DNA from: Alphaproteobacteria bacterium US3C007
Lineage (GTDB): Bacteria > Pseudomonadota > Alphaproteobacteria > Rhodobacterales > Rhodobacteraceae
DNA length: 64,000 nucleotides
Assembly (NCBI GenBank): GCA_034423775.1
Contig: CP139918.1
Span: 2,480,001 to 2,544,000 of the forward strand
Direction: 5' to 3'
Shown: positions 34,515 to 43,745 of the stretch, in pieces
Numbering within the stretch: position 1 is the first letter of the stretch
Layout of the letters: each line of letters starts with the position of its first letter
Notes under the pieces: generated by a model
What the model was told of the DNA's origin: nothing
The model's database searches: none
Seen by the model: only the letters and a program-made list of their open reading frames with translations
Translations under genes and position numbers: made by a program

Positions 34515-35062
34515 ACCTTGCGTGAGCTTAGCCACTGGTCAAGCGAAAGAACTCCGCCTCCGTGTCTGACGAGATAGAACAACACAAACAGCCAAAGCAG
34601 CCTTTGGTCCATAATCACAGAAGAAGAACTGCGGTCAAACCATTTGCCCAAAGTGGTGGGATCCTCAAGCACCCCGTGACCAAATAGATCAGTTGCGGTT
34701 TGTACGGCTATGAAGGCAATCATGCCCAACGCGGCATATCGGGTGAGCAGGCCGATTGTAATCATCAGTGGAATGAGGAATTCTGACAGAACACCTATTA
34801 AAACGACCAGGTCGTGAAATAGGCCAAACTGGCTAGGATCATAGCCAAAGGCTTCCATTTGTTTTGGGAAGATTTGAACATATGCGCCAGCTGATGGGTG
34901 GAACAGCCCCAGTAACCCCGCACCGAGTTTGCTGAGGCCTGATGCCCAAAAATAAACCAAAAGCACCGCCGCAAATACAAATCTTGCCAATAAGCACAGA
35001 TTGGGTACTTTCGCTGCCAGCCTGCCTGCAAAAGAGTTCATAATTTGAATAAGTTGGATCAT
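34511..35062 (-). CDS. DoxX family membrane protein of the bufferin operon
   Basis: Integral membrane protein of 183 residues with four or five helices in the DoxX/DoxD pattern (FVFAAVLLVYFWASGLSKL, then FLIPLMITIGLLTRYAALGMI). DoxX proteins frequently close the operons that contain DUF2282, DUF692 and DUF2063 genes (GigD/HvfD position), where they are thought to assist redox or export steps of the modified peptide. It is the last of four minus-strand genes, 9 nt after the DUF2063 gene. Its exact role is unknown. Confidence 0.85.
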   Translation of the reverse strand: MIQLIQIMNSFAGRLAAKVPNLCLLARFVFAAVLLVYFWASGLSKLGAGLLGLFHPSAGAYVQIFPKQMEAFGYDPSQFGLFHDLVVLIGVLSEFLIPLMITIGLLTRYAALGMIAFIAVQTATDLFGHGVLEDPTTLGKWFDRSSSSVIMDQRLLWLFVLFYLVRHGGGVLSLDQWLSSRKV

Positions 35063-35071
35063 GATGCTGCC

Positions 35072-35824
35072 CTAAAATGTGATGTCGTGAACGGAGTTTG
35101 CGTTTACAAGAAACTGCAGTCCCGCCTTGAGCGTAAATGCTGGGCCGCTGGTTTTTCCGATATTGCATGCGGTTCGAAATGTATGACCTGCAGCCAACGC
35201 GTCTAAAAACTTTATGAGTTCTTCTGGAACCGTTGTGATCTGGGGATCAAACTCAGGGCGCGTAACAAGGATCGCGCTTGCGCTGCTAAGCCGCTTTGGA
35301 TGCCGCGTTGGTGCGCCTGACTGGGCTTTGCGGTAAATGGTGCCTAGCGGCCAATATGTCGGGATGATGAAACAGGCTGCGTCAAACTGACAGCATGCCG
35401 TTAAAAGATCTGTATCTTGGTGCTTAAGAAGGTTTTCCCAATTATATAGGGCGCAGTCGCGCGCATGATAAGATAACCTTATATGTTGTTCGAGCCTGGC
35501 CAAATCAGGTAGGTATCCCAACTCAGAAAGGGCAGGTATTTTTTGTAAAAATTTCGAAAACCCCACGCCATATTTATACAAAAGAGATGAGGTTGGTTTT
35601 TCTTTACTGGCGTATAAGCGCGCCAATGAATAAAAATTCTTCGGGCCAAGAACGGCTCTTGTTTTCGGGAAGTTGCTTTCCAAAGTGGTAATTAAGCCGT
35701 GGGCTATGGTGTTTCGGTAGATGTTCAACCCGCTGGTAGCAGGGAGGTGCTTGCCGGTTTTCAAATTCGCTGGGCAAGGCTGACCGGGGTTGGAAAAAGC
35801 GATGAAAAGCTCTTTTTGTGTCAT
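35072..35824 (-). CDS. bufC: DUF2063 (HvfC/BufC-type) partner protein of the MNIO enzyme
   Basis: Protein of 250 residues. Its N-terminal half fits DUF2063: an FSNPG opening, the IYRNTIAHGLITTLESNFP motif and LGYLPDLARLEQHIRLSYHARD. In studied bufferin-type operons this protein delivers the precursor peptide to the DUF692 enzyme. The ATG at 35824 overlaps the stop of that enzyme's gene by 4 nt (ATGA); an in-frame ATG four codons earlier is also possible. It is 9 nt before the DoxX gene. The C-terminal half is divergent and looks like a degenerate winged-helix or peptide-binding region. Confidence 0.85.
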   Translation of the reverse strand: MTQKELFIAFSNPGQPCPANLKTGKHLPATSGLNIYRNTIAHGLITTLESNFPKTRAVLGPKNFYSLARLYASKEKPTSSLLYKYGVGFSKFLQKIPALSELGYLPDLARLEQHIRLSYHARDCALYNWENLLKHQDTDLLTACCQFDAACFIIPTYWPLGTIYRKAQSGAPTRHPKRLSSASAILVTRPEFDPQITTVPEELIKFLDALAAGHTFRTACNIGKTSGPAFTLKAGLQFLVNANSVHDITF

Positions 35825-36699
35825 TGAGACTGGCATCTTTGCTGTTCCAAAAGACAGGCAGCTTGCATCACTTCACTGTTTAGAACGGACCAATCAGGCA
35901 CATCTGTATCCCATTCGATCAAGCTTGCCTTTGGACCTGTACGTTTCAAAACATCTTTATAAAGCGTCCAAACTGTATCTGCTACTGGCGCAGCATGAGA
36001 ATCGATCAACAAAAGTTCGCCCTGTTCCAAAACATCTGTTGAATGTCCGCCCAAATGAATTTCACCAATGGCGGTGCAATTCAGCTCATCGATATAGGCT
36101 TCAGCTGACATGTTTAGATTGTGGCATGAGATAAATATATTATTGACGTCTAACAAAAGTCCGCATCCAGTCTGCGCCACCACCGCGTTTAAAAATGCAG
36201 GTTCCGAATAACAGCTTTCCGAAAATTGAAAGTAACTAGATGGGTTTTCAAGCAACATCTGCCGCCCCAATATAGTTTGAACATGATCCACGTGTCGGAT
36301 GACGTGTTTTAAGGTTTTCTCGGTATAAGGCAGCGGCAAAAGATCGTTTAGAAAATTGCCTGCATGCGTTGACCATGCCAAATGTTCGGAAAAACTTGCA
36401 GGATCTAGCCAGTCGCATAAACGCTTTATGCGCGCCAAATGTTCTTTATCCAGCGGCGCCTCACCTCCTATTGATAAACCAATTGCATGCACCGAGATTG
36501 GCAGCTCAGCCCGTAAATGTTGCAATTGAGAGATTGGGCGCCCGCCTTCGCCCAAATAATTTTCAGCGTGAATTTCCAGCCATCCAACGGGATGCGGGCT
36601 AGATAAAATATCGTTGAAATGTTGAGATTTAAACCCGACGCCAATGCTGGCGGGAAGTGAATTTGCGATAAGATCTGGCATCGGCGTTCCTTGGTTCAT
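35821..36699 (-). CDS. bufB: DUF692 multinuclear non-heme iron enzyme (MNIO, BufB-type)
   Basis: TIM-barrel enzyme of 292 residues in the DUF692/MNIO family. Metal-binding motifs typical of the family are visible: WLEIHAENYLG, VHAIGLSIGG, FSEHLAWS, LENPSSYF, LLLDVNNIFIS, GEIHLGGHS and LIEWDTDVPDW. Family members use two or three irons and oxygen to modify cysteine residues of ribosomal peptides; BufB-type enzymes convert Cys into thiooxazole-type groups. The likely substrate is the DUF2282 peptide encoded 33 nt upstream. It is coupled to the DUF2063 gene by a 4-nt overlap. Confidence 0.92.
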   Translation of the reverse strand: MNQGTPMPDLIANSLPASIGVGFKSQHFNDILSSPHPVGWLEIHAENYLGEGGRPISQLQHLRAELPISVHAIGLSIGGEAPLDKEHLARIKRLCDWLDPASFSEHLAWSTHAGNFLNDLLPLPYTEKTLKHVIRHVDHVQTILGRQMLLENPSSYFQFSESCYSEPAFLNAVVAQTGCGLLLDVNNIFISCHNLNMSAEAYIDELNCTAIGEIHLGGHSTDVLEQGELLLIDSHAAPVADTVWTLYKDVLKRTGPKASLIEWDTDVPDWSVLNSEVMQAACLLEQQRCQSQ

Positions 36700-36732
36700 C
36701 TTTGGATATTCCTCGAAAGATGATCGAGCCCG

Positions 36733-37035
36733 TTAAGAGGGCAGATCGCGCTCTAAGGCTGTAAGGGATCCCATACGGGCTTGATCGCCTGCGTCATTTG
36801 GCAGCTCGATTTCCAGACAGCTGCCTGCATCCACCAACGACCAGGCATTGCCTTGGTAATCCACGGTTGAAGTGCCTGCGCAGGTAGTGCCTGCGCCTGC
36901 AGCGCAATCATTTTGGCCGGCCAGAGATACGCCATAGCATTTTTCTTTGGCACCAGAGGCGGTAGCAACCATGGGTGCGCTCAAGGCAACGGCTACGGCC
37001 CCGATCAAGACTTTTGTTTTTAAATCTTCTGACAT
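36733..37035 (-). CDS. bufA: DUF2282 bufferin-type RiPP precursor (BufA1/GigA/HvfA)
   Basis: Small secreted precursor of 100 residues. A Sec signal peptide covers about 1-27 and ends in ATASG. The core has four cysteines at C33, C44, C52 and C73 in the family pattern EKCYGV...[13 protein letters not shown]...GSCLEI. In characterised relatives the cysteines are modified by the DUF692 enzyme and the exported peptide binds copper in the periplasm. GGAG lies 7 nt before the ATG. The order precursor, MNIO, partner, DoxX is the canonical bufferin operon. The C-terminus after residue 80 looks dispensable. Confidence 0.92.
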   Translation of the reverse strand: MSEDLKTKVLIGAVAVALSAPMVATASGAKEKCYGVSLAGQNDCAAGAGTTCAGTSTVDYQGNAWSLVDAGSCLEIELPNDAGDQARMGSLTALERDLPS

Positions 37036-37155
37036 ACTGAAACTCCTTTTTATCTATTAACGCCCTCAATATAGGCAGCGTTTAAATAAAAAGGCACATC
37101 ACGTCTGATCACATTATTGTGGTAAGACCGCGCCCCTTTCGGAACAGAGCGCCGG

Positions 37156-37181
37156 CTTGGCTGAAACAGTTTTCAGCCAAG
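37156..37181. repeat. 11-bp perfect inverted repeat between thrS and the bufferin operon
   Basis: CTTGGCTGAAA (37156-37166) and its exact complement (37171-37181) are separated by CAGT. It lies about 40 nt after the thrS stop and about 120 nt upstream of the bufferin precursor. No T-run follows on the minus strand, so a Rho-independent stop is weakly supported. It could help separate thrS transcription from the bufferin promoter. Confidence 0.5.
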
Positions 37182-37217
37182 GTCTGTGTAATTTTTACGC
37201 GTTGTGAAATGAAATCG

Positions 37218-39164
37218 TTATCTTAAATCAGGTGCTGCAGACTCTGCTTTCAACGATTGTGCAATCTCATCTAGCGGCGCAACGCTTGTTTGCGTTTCGC
37301 CAAGACGGCGAATTGAGACGGTTTGGTTTTCCACTTCTCGTTTGCCGCAGGCCAAAATAACAGGCACTTTTGCCAATGAATGTTCGCGCACTTTATAATT
37401 GATTTTTTCATTGCGCAGGTCGAGCTCGGCCCGAATTCCCAAGCGAGACAGCAAATCAACCACCTCGCGGCAATATTCATCTGCATCCGAGACGATTGCC
37501 GCCACCACAACTTGCCGCGGGGCCAACCAAAATGGCAGCTTTCCAGCAAAGTTTTCGATCAAAATACCGATAAAGCGTTCAAAAGAGCCCAAGCACGCGC
37601 GGTGCAGCATCACGGGGCGATGTTTATCCCCATCTTCGCCAATATAATTGGCATCAAGCCGTTCGGGTAAAACGAAATCCACCTGCAAAGTCCCGCATTG
37701 CCAATCACGCCCGATGGCATCGGTTAGCACGAATTCTAATTTTGGGCCGTAAAATGCGCCTTCGCCTGGGTTAAGTTCAAACTCACAACCGGCCGCTTCC
37801 GTGGCCGATTTTAAAGCGGCCTCGGCGCGATCCCATACCGCATCACTGCCCGATCGTTGCTCGGGCCGATCCGAGAATTTAATGGCGAATTTCTCAAAAC
37901 CCAAATCTTCATATACATTTGAAAGAAAATTGATAAATTTCTTTGTTTCATATTCGATCTGATCTTCGCGGCAGAAAATATGGGCATCATCTTGGGTAAA
38001 GCCGCGCACGCGCATGATGCCATGCAACGCGCCAGACGGCTCATAGCGGTTGCAGCTGCCAAATTCAGCCATCCGCAATGGCAAATCGCGGTAAGACTTT
38101 AAGCCCTGATTATATACTTGTACGTGGCAGGGGCAGTTCATCGGTTTCAACGCATTGACAGCTTTTTCGCGCGCATGGTCTTCATCGACCTCAACAATAA
38201 ACATATGTTCTTGGTATTTTTCCCAATGGCCAGAGGCTTCCCATAATTTGCGATCCACCACTTGGGGAGTATTGACCTCGACATAGCCGTCCCGTGTTTG
38301 TTGACGGCGCATATAATCTTGGATCGTGGTGTATATTTTCCAGCCATTTGGATGCCAAAAAATTTGCCCGGGGGCCTCTTCTTGCATGTGAAACAGAGCC
38401 ATTTCACGGCCTAATTTCCGATGGTCGCGCTTTGCGGCTTCCTCAAGCATATGCAGGTGGGCTTTTAGCTGCTCTTTATTTAAAAACGCGACGCCGTAAA
38501 TACGCTGCAACATGGCGCGATTGCTATCGCCGCGCCAATAAGCACCGGCCACCGACATCAGCTTAAACGCGTCGGCGGGAACTTGTCCTGTATGTTGTAA
38601 ATGTGGTCCACGGCACAGATCCTGCCAATCGCCATGCCAATACATGCGCAGAGGTTCCGCGCCGGGTATCGCCTCAATCAGTTCAACCTTATAGGGTTCA
38701 TTTGACTGGGTATAATGCTGCACGGCTTCGTCACGCGACCAGATTTCTGTGCGAACTGCCTCGCGTTTATTGATGATGGCTTTCATAGTTTTTTCAATCA
38801 AACCAAGATCTTCTGGGGTAAATGGCTCGGTGCGGTCAAAATCGTAATACCAACCGTTTTCAATCACTGGGCCGATTGTCACCTTTACGTCGGGCCAAAT
38901 CTCTTGCACGGCGCGGGCCATGATATGCGCCAGATCATGGCGCACCAACTCCAGCGCAGGTGCCACGTCTTTCATCGTGTTGATAGCGATTGCGGCGTCG
39001 TTTTCGATGGGCCATTGTAGATCCCAATGGGCTTCGTCTAGCGTTGCGCTAATAGCTTTTTTGCCCAGCGATGTCGCAATATCATTGGCCACTTCGGCTG
39101 CGGTTATCCCGGCCGCATAGCTGCGCTTGCTGTTATCTGGAAGGGTGAGCGTAATTTGGGACAT
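37218..39164 (-). CDS. thrS: Threonyl-tRNA synthetase
   Basis: Class II aminoacyl-tRNA synthetase of 648 residues, standard length, charging tRNA-Thr. Domains in order are TGS (1-60, [18 protein letters not shown]), the editing domain with its metal site ([11 protein letters not shown], then [13 protein letters not shown]), the class II catalytic core with motif 2 ([19 protein letters not shown]) and the zinc-binding NCPCH, and the anticodon domain. The start at 39164 has AGGAGG 6 nt upstream; a longer frame to 39197 lacks this. It is monocistronic on the minus strand, opposite the hydrolase pair. Confidence 0.97.
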   Translation of the reverse strand: MSQITLTLPDNSKRSYAAGITAAEVANDIATSLGKKAISATLDEAHWDLQWPIENDAAIAINTMKDVAPALELVRHDLAHIMARAVQEIWPDVKVTIGPVIENGWYYDFDRTEPFTPEDLGLIEKTMKAIINKREAVRTEIWSRDEAVQHYTQSNEPYKVELIEAIPGAEPLRMYWHGDWQDLCRGPHLQHTGQVPADAFKLMSVAGAYWRGDSNRAMLQRIYGVAFLNKEQLKAHLHMLEEAAKRDHRKLGREMALFHMQEEAPGQIFWHPNGWKIYTTIQDYMRRQQTRDGYVEVNTPQVVDRKLWEASGHWEKYQEHMFIVEVDEDHAREKAVNALKPMNCPCHVQVYNQGLKSYRDLPLRMAEFGSCNRYEPSGALHGIMRVRGFTQDDAHIFCREDQIEYETKKFINFLSNVYEDLGFEKFAIKFSDRPEQRSGSDAVWDRAEAALKSATEAAGCEFELNPGEGAFYGPKLEFVLTDAIGRDWQCGTLQVDFVLPERLDANYIGEDGDKHRPVMLHRACLGSFERFIGILIENFAGKLPFWLAPRQVVVAAIVSDADEYCREVVDLLSRLGIRAELDLRNEKINYKVREHSLAKVPVILACGKREVENQTVSIRRLGETQTSVAPLDEIAQSLKAESAAPDLR

Positions 39165-39338
39165 CAGATGCCTCCTCGTCATTTTGGCGCCGACCATGCG
39201 CCCGGTTGCGGGTTTAACCTCTTTTGGCGCGTCTTGCGTTCATCGTCAAGCAAGCTTTTGCTAATTTTAAAAGCGCTGGCTTGACCAAGCAGGGGATGCC
39301 CTGTCACAACGAAAGCCAACCTTAAACGATAAGGATTT

Positions 39339-40106
39339 ATGATGCCCGCTTTTTACACCACGCCGCAGGCGCGCCGGCTTGCCTATCACAAAACCGCAGG
39401 CGCTTCGCCCAATTTGGTGTTTTTGGGGGGATTTAAATCCGATATGCAGGGTTCAAAAGCGCTTTTCCTAGAAAGTTGGGCGCAGCAGCGCGGCTTTTCT
39501 TATCTGCGTTTTGATTATTCTGGTCATGGCGAGTCTTCAGGCGTGTTTACCGATGGATCTATTGGGAACTGGGCGCAGGATGCAGAGGCTATCATTAGCG
39601 AAAAAACGCAGGGACCTATCATGCTTGTCGGATCCTCGATGGGCGGGTGGATTGCGTTGCTTTTGGCGCAACGGTTGGCAGGTCGTGTTGCAGGTTTGAT
39701 GACAATCGCGGCTGCACCTGATTTTACCGAAGACAGCATGTGGCCGAGTTTTTCGGCTGAACAAAAAGCCGAAGTTTTGGAAAAAGGTCTTACCTTATTG
39801 CCCTCTGAATATGGCGAGGCTTATCCGATCACTCGACAGTTGATCGAAGAGGCCCGTGACCATCTGGTGATGCGGGCAAGTCTGTCCTTGCCGTTTCCGG
39901 TGATCTGCTTGCAAGGCACACAAGATCGTAGCGTAACGCGCCAAACCGCCCTTAATTTGCTAGATCATATTGAAAGCCCGGATGTGTCATTAACTTTTTT
40001 GGCGGGGCAAGATCATTCCTTTTCAACTGCCGAATGTTTGGCTGTAATTGATCAGAATTTGAGGGTCTTATTTGAAAAATCAACCAAACATATGGGGCAG
40101 CCATAA
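39339..40106 (+). CDS. Alpha/beta hydrolase (ABHD10-like)
   Basis: Serine hydrolase of 255 residues. The nucleophile elbow is GSSMGG with Ser100. The oxyanion region is FLGGFKSDM and the acid is in GTQDRSV. The catalytic His lies in AGQDHSF. The N-terminal pattern FDYSGHGESSG is typical of the ABHD10/prolyl-oligopeptidase-like group of thioesterases and carboxylesterases. Tandem ATG codons (39339 and 39342) follow AAGGA; the second has better spacing. It abuts the second hydrolase gene without a gap, so the two are co-transcribed. The substrate is unknown. Confidence 0.85.
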   Translation: MMPAFYTTPQARRLAYHKTAGASPNLVFLGGFKSDMQGSKALFLESWAQQRGFSYLRFDYSGHGESSGVFTDGSIGNWAQDAEAIISEKTQGPIMLVGSSMGGWIALLLAQRLAGRVAGLMTIAAAPDFTEDSMWPSFSAEQKAEVLEKGLTLLPSEYGEAYPITRQLIEEARDHLVMRASLSLPFPVICLQGTQDRSVTRQTALNLLDHIESPDVSLTFLAGQDHSFSTAECLAVIDQNLRVLFEKSTKHMGQP

Positions 40107-41075
40107 ATGACATTTTTTTTCATTTTGATAATAGGAATTCTGTGCCTCTTGGTGTTGGGTTTGGTGTATTGGGCCCCTCGTGAACCCGCAGATTTAAGCT
40201 TGGCAGCGCCCAAACCGATTGGTGATGATCTTGATCATTATTTGCAAGATGCAGAGAGCGCGTATTCCGATATTAAACCCTCTTTAGAAAAACGCATCAT
40301 TTGGGCAAATGACGCCAAAGAAAAAACTCTGCTATCTGTGGTGTATTTGCACGGGTTTTCGGCAGCATCTGAAGAAATTAGGCCTGTACCCGATTTGGTC
40401 TCAAACGCTTTGGGCAGCAATTTGTTTTTTACCCGCCTGCAAGGGCATGGGCGCGAAGATAAAGCCCTAGCAGAGGGGACGGTTGCGGGTTGGATGGCGG
40501 ATTTACAAGAGGCGATTTTAATTGGTGAGCGCTTGGGTGAGCGGGTTTTGCTTATCTCGACCTCAACAGGGGGCACCTTGGCGGCGGTGGCGGCGCTAAA
40601 TCCGAAGCTGTCCCAAAAGCTTGCAGGCTCGGTGTTTGTATCGCCAAATTTTGGCATCCTAGATTTTCGCGCGCGGTTCTTAACATGGCCGTTGGCGCGC
40701 TATTGGTTGCCGGTTTTTGCGGGCAAAACGCGCCGGTTTGACCCCCGCAGCGCGGCGCATGCCGCGACGTGCAGCCTTGTTTACCCATCCGTGGCGGTTC
40801 TGCCCGTCGGTGCCTTGGTCAAACAGGTCATGCAATTGGATTTTGCACGGGCAAAAATTCCCAGCTTATTTTTGTATTCGTCCAAAGATCAGGTGGTACA
40901 GGCTGATAAAATTTTACAGGTAATGCATGCTTGGGGCGGCCAGAGCACAGGGCAGGAAATTCACTTGGGGCAACAGGATGATGAGAGCTTCCACGTGCTT
41001 GCCGGGCATGTCTTGTCGCCTAGCCAAACCAAGCCCGTTGCGGATATCATCCTCAATTGGGCCCAACGCGTTTAA
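40107..41075 (+). CDS. Membrane-anchored alpha/beta hydrolase
   Basis: Protein of 322 residues with an uncleaved N-terminal helix (about 3-22) ahead of a hydrolase fold. The oxyanion strand is VVYLHGFSAAS (79-89), the nucleophile is Ser153 in ISTSTGG, the acid is in YSSKDQVV and the histidine in DESFHVLAGH. It probably faces the periplasm, attached to the inner membrane. The ATG directly follows the stop of the preceding hydrolase gene (TAAATG). A lipid or ester substrate is likely from the monoglyceride-lipase-like motifs but is not proven. Confidence 0.83.
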   Translation: MTFFFILIIGILCLLVLGLVYWAPREPADLSLAAPKPIGDDLDHYLQDAESAYSDIKPSLEKRIIWANDAKEKTLLSVVYLHGFSAASEEIRPVPDLVSNALGSNLFFTRLQGHGREDKALAEGTVAGWMADLQEAILIGERLGERVLLISTSTGGTLAAVAALNPKLSQKLAGSVFVSPNFGILDFRARFLTWPLARYWLPVFAGKTRRFDPRSAAHAATCSLVYPSVAVLPVGALVKQVMQLDFARAKIPSLFLYSSKDQVVQADKILQVMHAWGGQSTGQEIHLGQQDDESFHVLAGHVLSPSQTKPVADIILNWAQRV

Positions 41076-41152
41076 AACGGGACCGGTTACCCCTTTTCGT
41101 CTCTTAGAAAAGTAAATCGGTGGCGTCTGCTTAACAGAAAAAAGCGTGGCTT

Positions 41153-41665
41153 TTACTGAAGCAGTATTTCGATTTCAGACGTGATCTTTCGCCCGCTGGG
41201 ACGCGCAACTGATCCAAAACTCTTAACGATTTGGCCATTTTGATCGATCAACAATTTGTTAAAATTCCACGACGGAACGAAGCCAGCAGAGCGTTTCGCC
41301 CATTTGAAAAACGGATGTGCGTTTGGTCCTTTTACCTTGGTTATACCGGTCATGGGCATCGTGGTGCTATAACCAAGCTCGCAAAACTCTTTAACATCCG
41401 CGTTGCTCCCCAATTCTTGGTTGAAATCATTCGAAGGCACAGCCAGAACCACCAGACCTTGATCGTTATAGGTTTCATGAAGCTTTTGAAGCCCGCTCAA
41501 CTGACCTGTGAAACCGCATCTGCTGGCCGTATTCACAACCAAAATTGGCCGACCTTCGTAATTCGATAAAGACAGCGCGCCCCCATCAATATTTTCAAAG
41601 GTAAAGTCAAGGGCGGTGGCAGTGCTGGCGGTGATCATCATTGCAAATAAAATCCATAGGCGCAT
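41153..41665 (-). CDS. Glutathione peroxidase (secreted, Cys type)
   Basis: Peroxidase of 170 residues with a signal peptide (about 1-18, ending in a TATA-like Ala-rich site), hence periplasmic. The catalytic residue is Cys50 in NTASRCGFTGQ instead of selenocysteine. VPSNDFNQELGS supplies the next conserved segment and SWNFNKLLID the tryptophan. It reduces peroxides with thiol donors. Gpx family proteins of this type lack the tetramer loop. It is separated from the convergent hydrolase gene by 77 nt and probably forms a single-gene transcript. Confidence 0.9.
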   Translation of the reverse strand: MRLWILFAMMITASTATALDFTFENIDGGALSLSNYEGRPILVVNTASRCGFTGQLSGLQKLHETYNDQGLVVLAVPSNDFNQELGSNADVKEFCELGYSTTMPMTGITKVKGPNAHPFFKWAKRSAGFVPSWNFNKLLIDQNGQIVKSFGSVARPSGRKITSEIEILLQ

Positions 41666-41812
41666 GTGAGCTCTTTCAATCAGTCATTCAACTCGTAGAC
41701 TTAAAGGTAGATCGGTTGTCGAAAAAACAAGAGCAGCCTTGACGCAGGTTGCTGTTGCTGCGGGCTTGGGCTGGCCTGACCAACGGCTTTAGATCGCAAT
41801 CGGATATTCTTA

Positions 41813-43636
41813 TTAGGGAGTTTCCATCGCTTCAAGCTCATCGATCATCGATGAGATCATTGATAATCCTTGCTGCCAAAATGTTGGGTCACTGGCGTCT
41901 AAACCAAATGGGGCCAACAGATCTTTGTGATGTTGGGAGCCGCCGGCCTTTAACATATCGAAATATTTTTCCTGAAAGCCATCAGGAGCCGCTTCATAAA
42001 CGGCGTATAGCGCGTTGACCAAACCATCGCCGAATGCATAGGCGTAAACGTAAAATGGCGAATGCACGAAATGCGGGATATAGGCCCAAAAGGTTTCATA
42101 GCCATCCATAAACTCGAAGGCTGGCCCAAGGCTTTCGCCCTGAACACTCATCCAAAGCGCGTTGATATCATCGGGCGTGAGTTCGCCGGCTTTTCGTGCC
42201 TCATGCAATTTACACTCAAAATCGTAAAAGGCGATTTGCCGGATGACCGTGTTGATCATATCTTCCACTTTTCCGGCTAATAATACTTTGCGCTCATTTT
42301 GATCTTTGGCGTTTTCCAACATTTTTTTGAAGGTGAGCATTTCGCCAAACACGGATGCCGTTTCTGCAAGGGTTAGAGGTGTAGATGAAAGCATTTCGCC
42401 TTGCTTTGCCGCCAAAACCTGATGAACGCCATGCCCCAACTCATGCGCTAAAGTCATCACATCGCGCGGTTTTCCCAAGTAATTCAGCATCACATAGGGA
42501 TGCACATCGGTCACGGTGGGATGCGCGAAAGCACCGGGGGCTTTGCCGGGTTTAACCGGCGCGTCTATCCACCCTTTGGTGAAAAACGGTTCAGCCAAAT
42601 CTGCCAAACGCGGATCAAAGCTTGCATAGGCGCTCATCACGGTATCCCGGGCTTCGGGCCAATCCACCAATCGATCGCTTTCAAGCGGAAGAGGTGCGTT
42701 TCGATCCCACACTTGCATTTTATCCAGCCCCAGCCATTTGCGCTTGAGCTCATAATAGCGATGGCTGAGTTGCGGGTAGGCGCTTACCACAGCGTTTCGC
42801 AAAGCTTCAACGACTTCCGGTTCAACATGGTTGGATAAATGCCGACCGGTTTGTGGGCTGGGCATGCCGCGCCAGCGGTCCAAGATCTCTTTTTCTTTGG
42901 CTTGCGTGTTGTGCACGCGCGCGAAGGTTTTGATGTTGTCTTGAAACACGTCGGCCAAAGCATGCGCTGCGGCTTGACGGTTATCTCGGTTTTGATCGGT
43001 TAAGAAATTTAAAGTGCCCTCGATATTATGCGTTTCGCCCGCCACGTCGAAAGACAATCCTGCGATTGTTTCATCAAAGAGTTTTTCCCACGCATCCCCA
43101 ACAACACCAAGATCATGCAGAAAATTCTCCAACTCATCAGACAGCTGGTAGGGCTTCATCGCTCGGATCTTGTCAAATACTGGCTTGTATCGGGCAAGTT
43201 CCTTGTTCTGCGCAAACCGCGTGTCTAAATACCCATCTTCAAGCCGATTGATCTCGAGGGTGAAAAACACCAAAGGCGTGGTGAAATTGGTGATTTTCTC
43301 CTGCGCATCCGACATAAATTTGGCGCGGTTGCTATCTGTGGTCATTTGGTAATAGCGCAGCCCCGCGAAAGACATGATGCGCCCCGCGATGGCGCTGATT
43401 TTCTCATTTCGGTGGATACAGCTGAGTAGTTCATCGGCGTTTAACGTAGCCAGCTTATTTTGATAATCTTGTGCGAATTGTGCACATTCGCCTTCGAGCC
43501 ATTGCAAATCGCTGATCAATTGCGGCGCGTCTTCGCCCTCATAAAGGTCACTTAAATCCCATTCCGGTAGATCACCAAGGTTTTTATTTCCATGAGATGT
43601 GTTTGCATCGCGTGGGGCAATATTGGGAAAATACAT
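41813..43636 (-). CDS. pepF: Oligoendopeptidase F (M3B metallopeptidase)
   Basis: Cytoplasmic zinc peptidase of 607 residues, normal for PepF. The active-site motif is HELGH in MTLAHELGHGVHQVL, with the third zinc ligand in ETASVFGEML. The helical channel-forming N-terminal half is typical of M3B peptidases. It cleaves peptides of roughly 7-17 residues, for instance in peptide recycling. It has its own transcript, with a 109-nt gap to the amidohydrolase gene upstream. Confidence 0.93.
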   Translation of the reverse strand: MYFPNIAPRDANTSHGNKNLGDLPEWDLSDLYEGEDAPQLISDLQWLEGECAQFAQDYQNKLATLNADELLSCIHRNEKISAIAGRIMSFAGLRYYQMTTDSNRAKFMSDAQEKITNFTTPLVFFTLEINRLEDGYLDTRFAQNKELARYKPVFDKIRAMKPYQLSDELENFLHDLGVVGDAWEKLFDETIAGLSFDVAGETHNIEGTLNFLTDQNRDNRQAAAHALADVFQDNIKTFARVHNTQAKEKEILDRWRGMPSPQTGRHLSNHVEPEVVEALRNAVVSAYPQLSHRYYELKRKWLGLDKMQVWDRNAPLPLESDRLVDWPEARDTVMSAYASFDPRLADLAEPFFTKGWIDAPVKPGKAPGAFAHPTVTDVHPYVMLNYLGKPRDVMTLAHELGHGVHQVLAAKQGEMLSSTPLTLAETASVFGEMLTFKKMLENAKDQNERKVLLAGKVEDMINTVIRQIAFYDFECKLHEARKAGELTPDDINALWMSVQGESLGPAFEFMDGYETFWAYIPHFVHSPFYVYAYAFGDGLVNALYAVYEAAPDGFQEKYFDMLKAGGSQHHKDLLAPFGLDASDPTFWQQGLSMISSMIDELEAMETP

Positions 43637-43745
43637 GTAAAGACCTTTTGTTGTTCACCTAAAGAGATAGGCCGCTGGGTTTTGAGTTACAAGGGCATGT
43701 TGCGCGCTGGCGCTGACAGGCCGTTTTGGCTAGGTGATACGCAGA

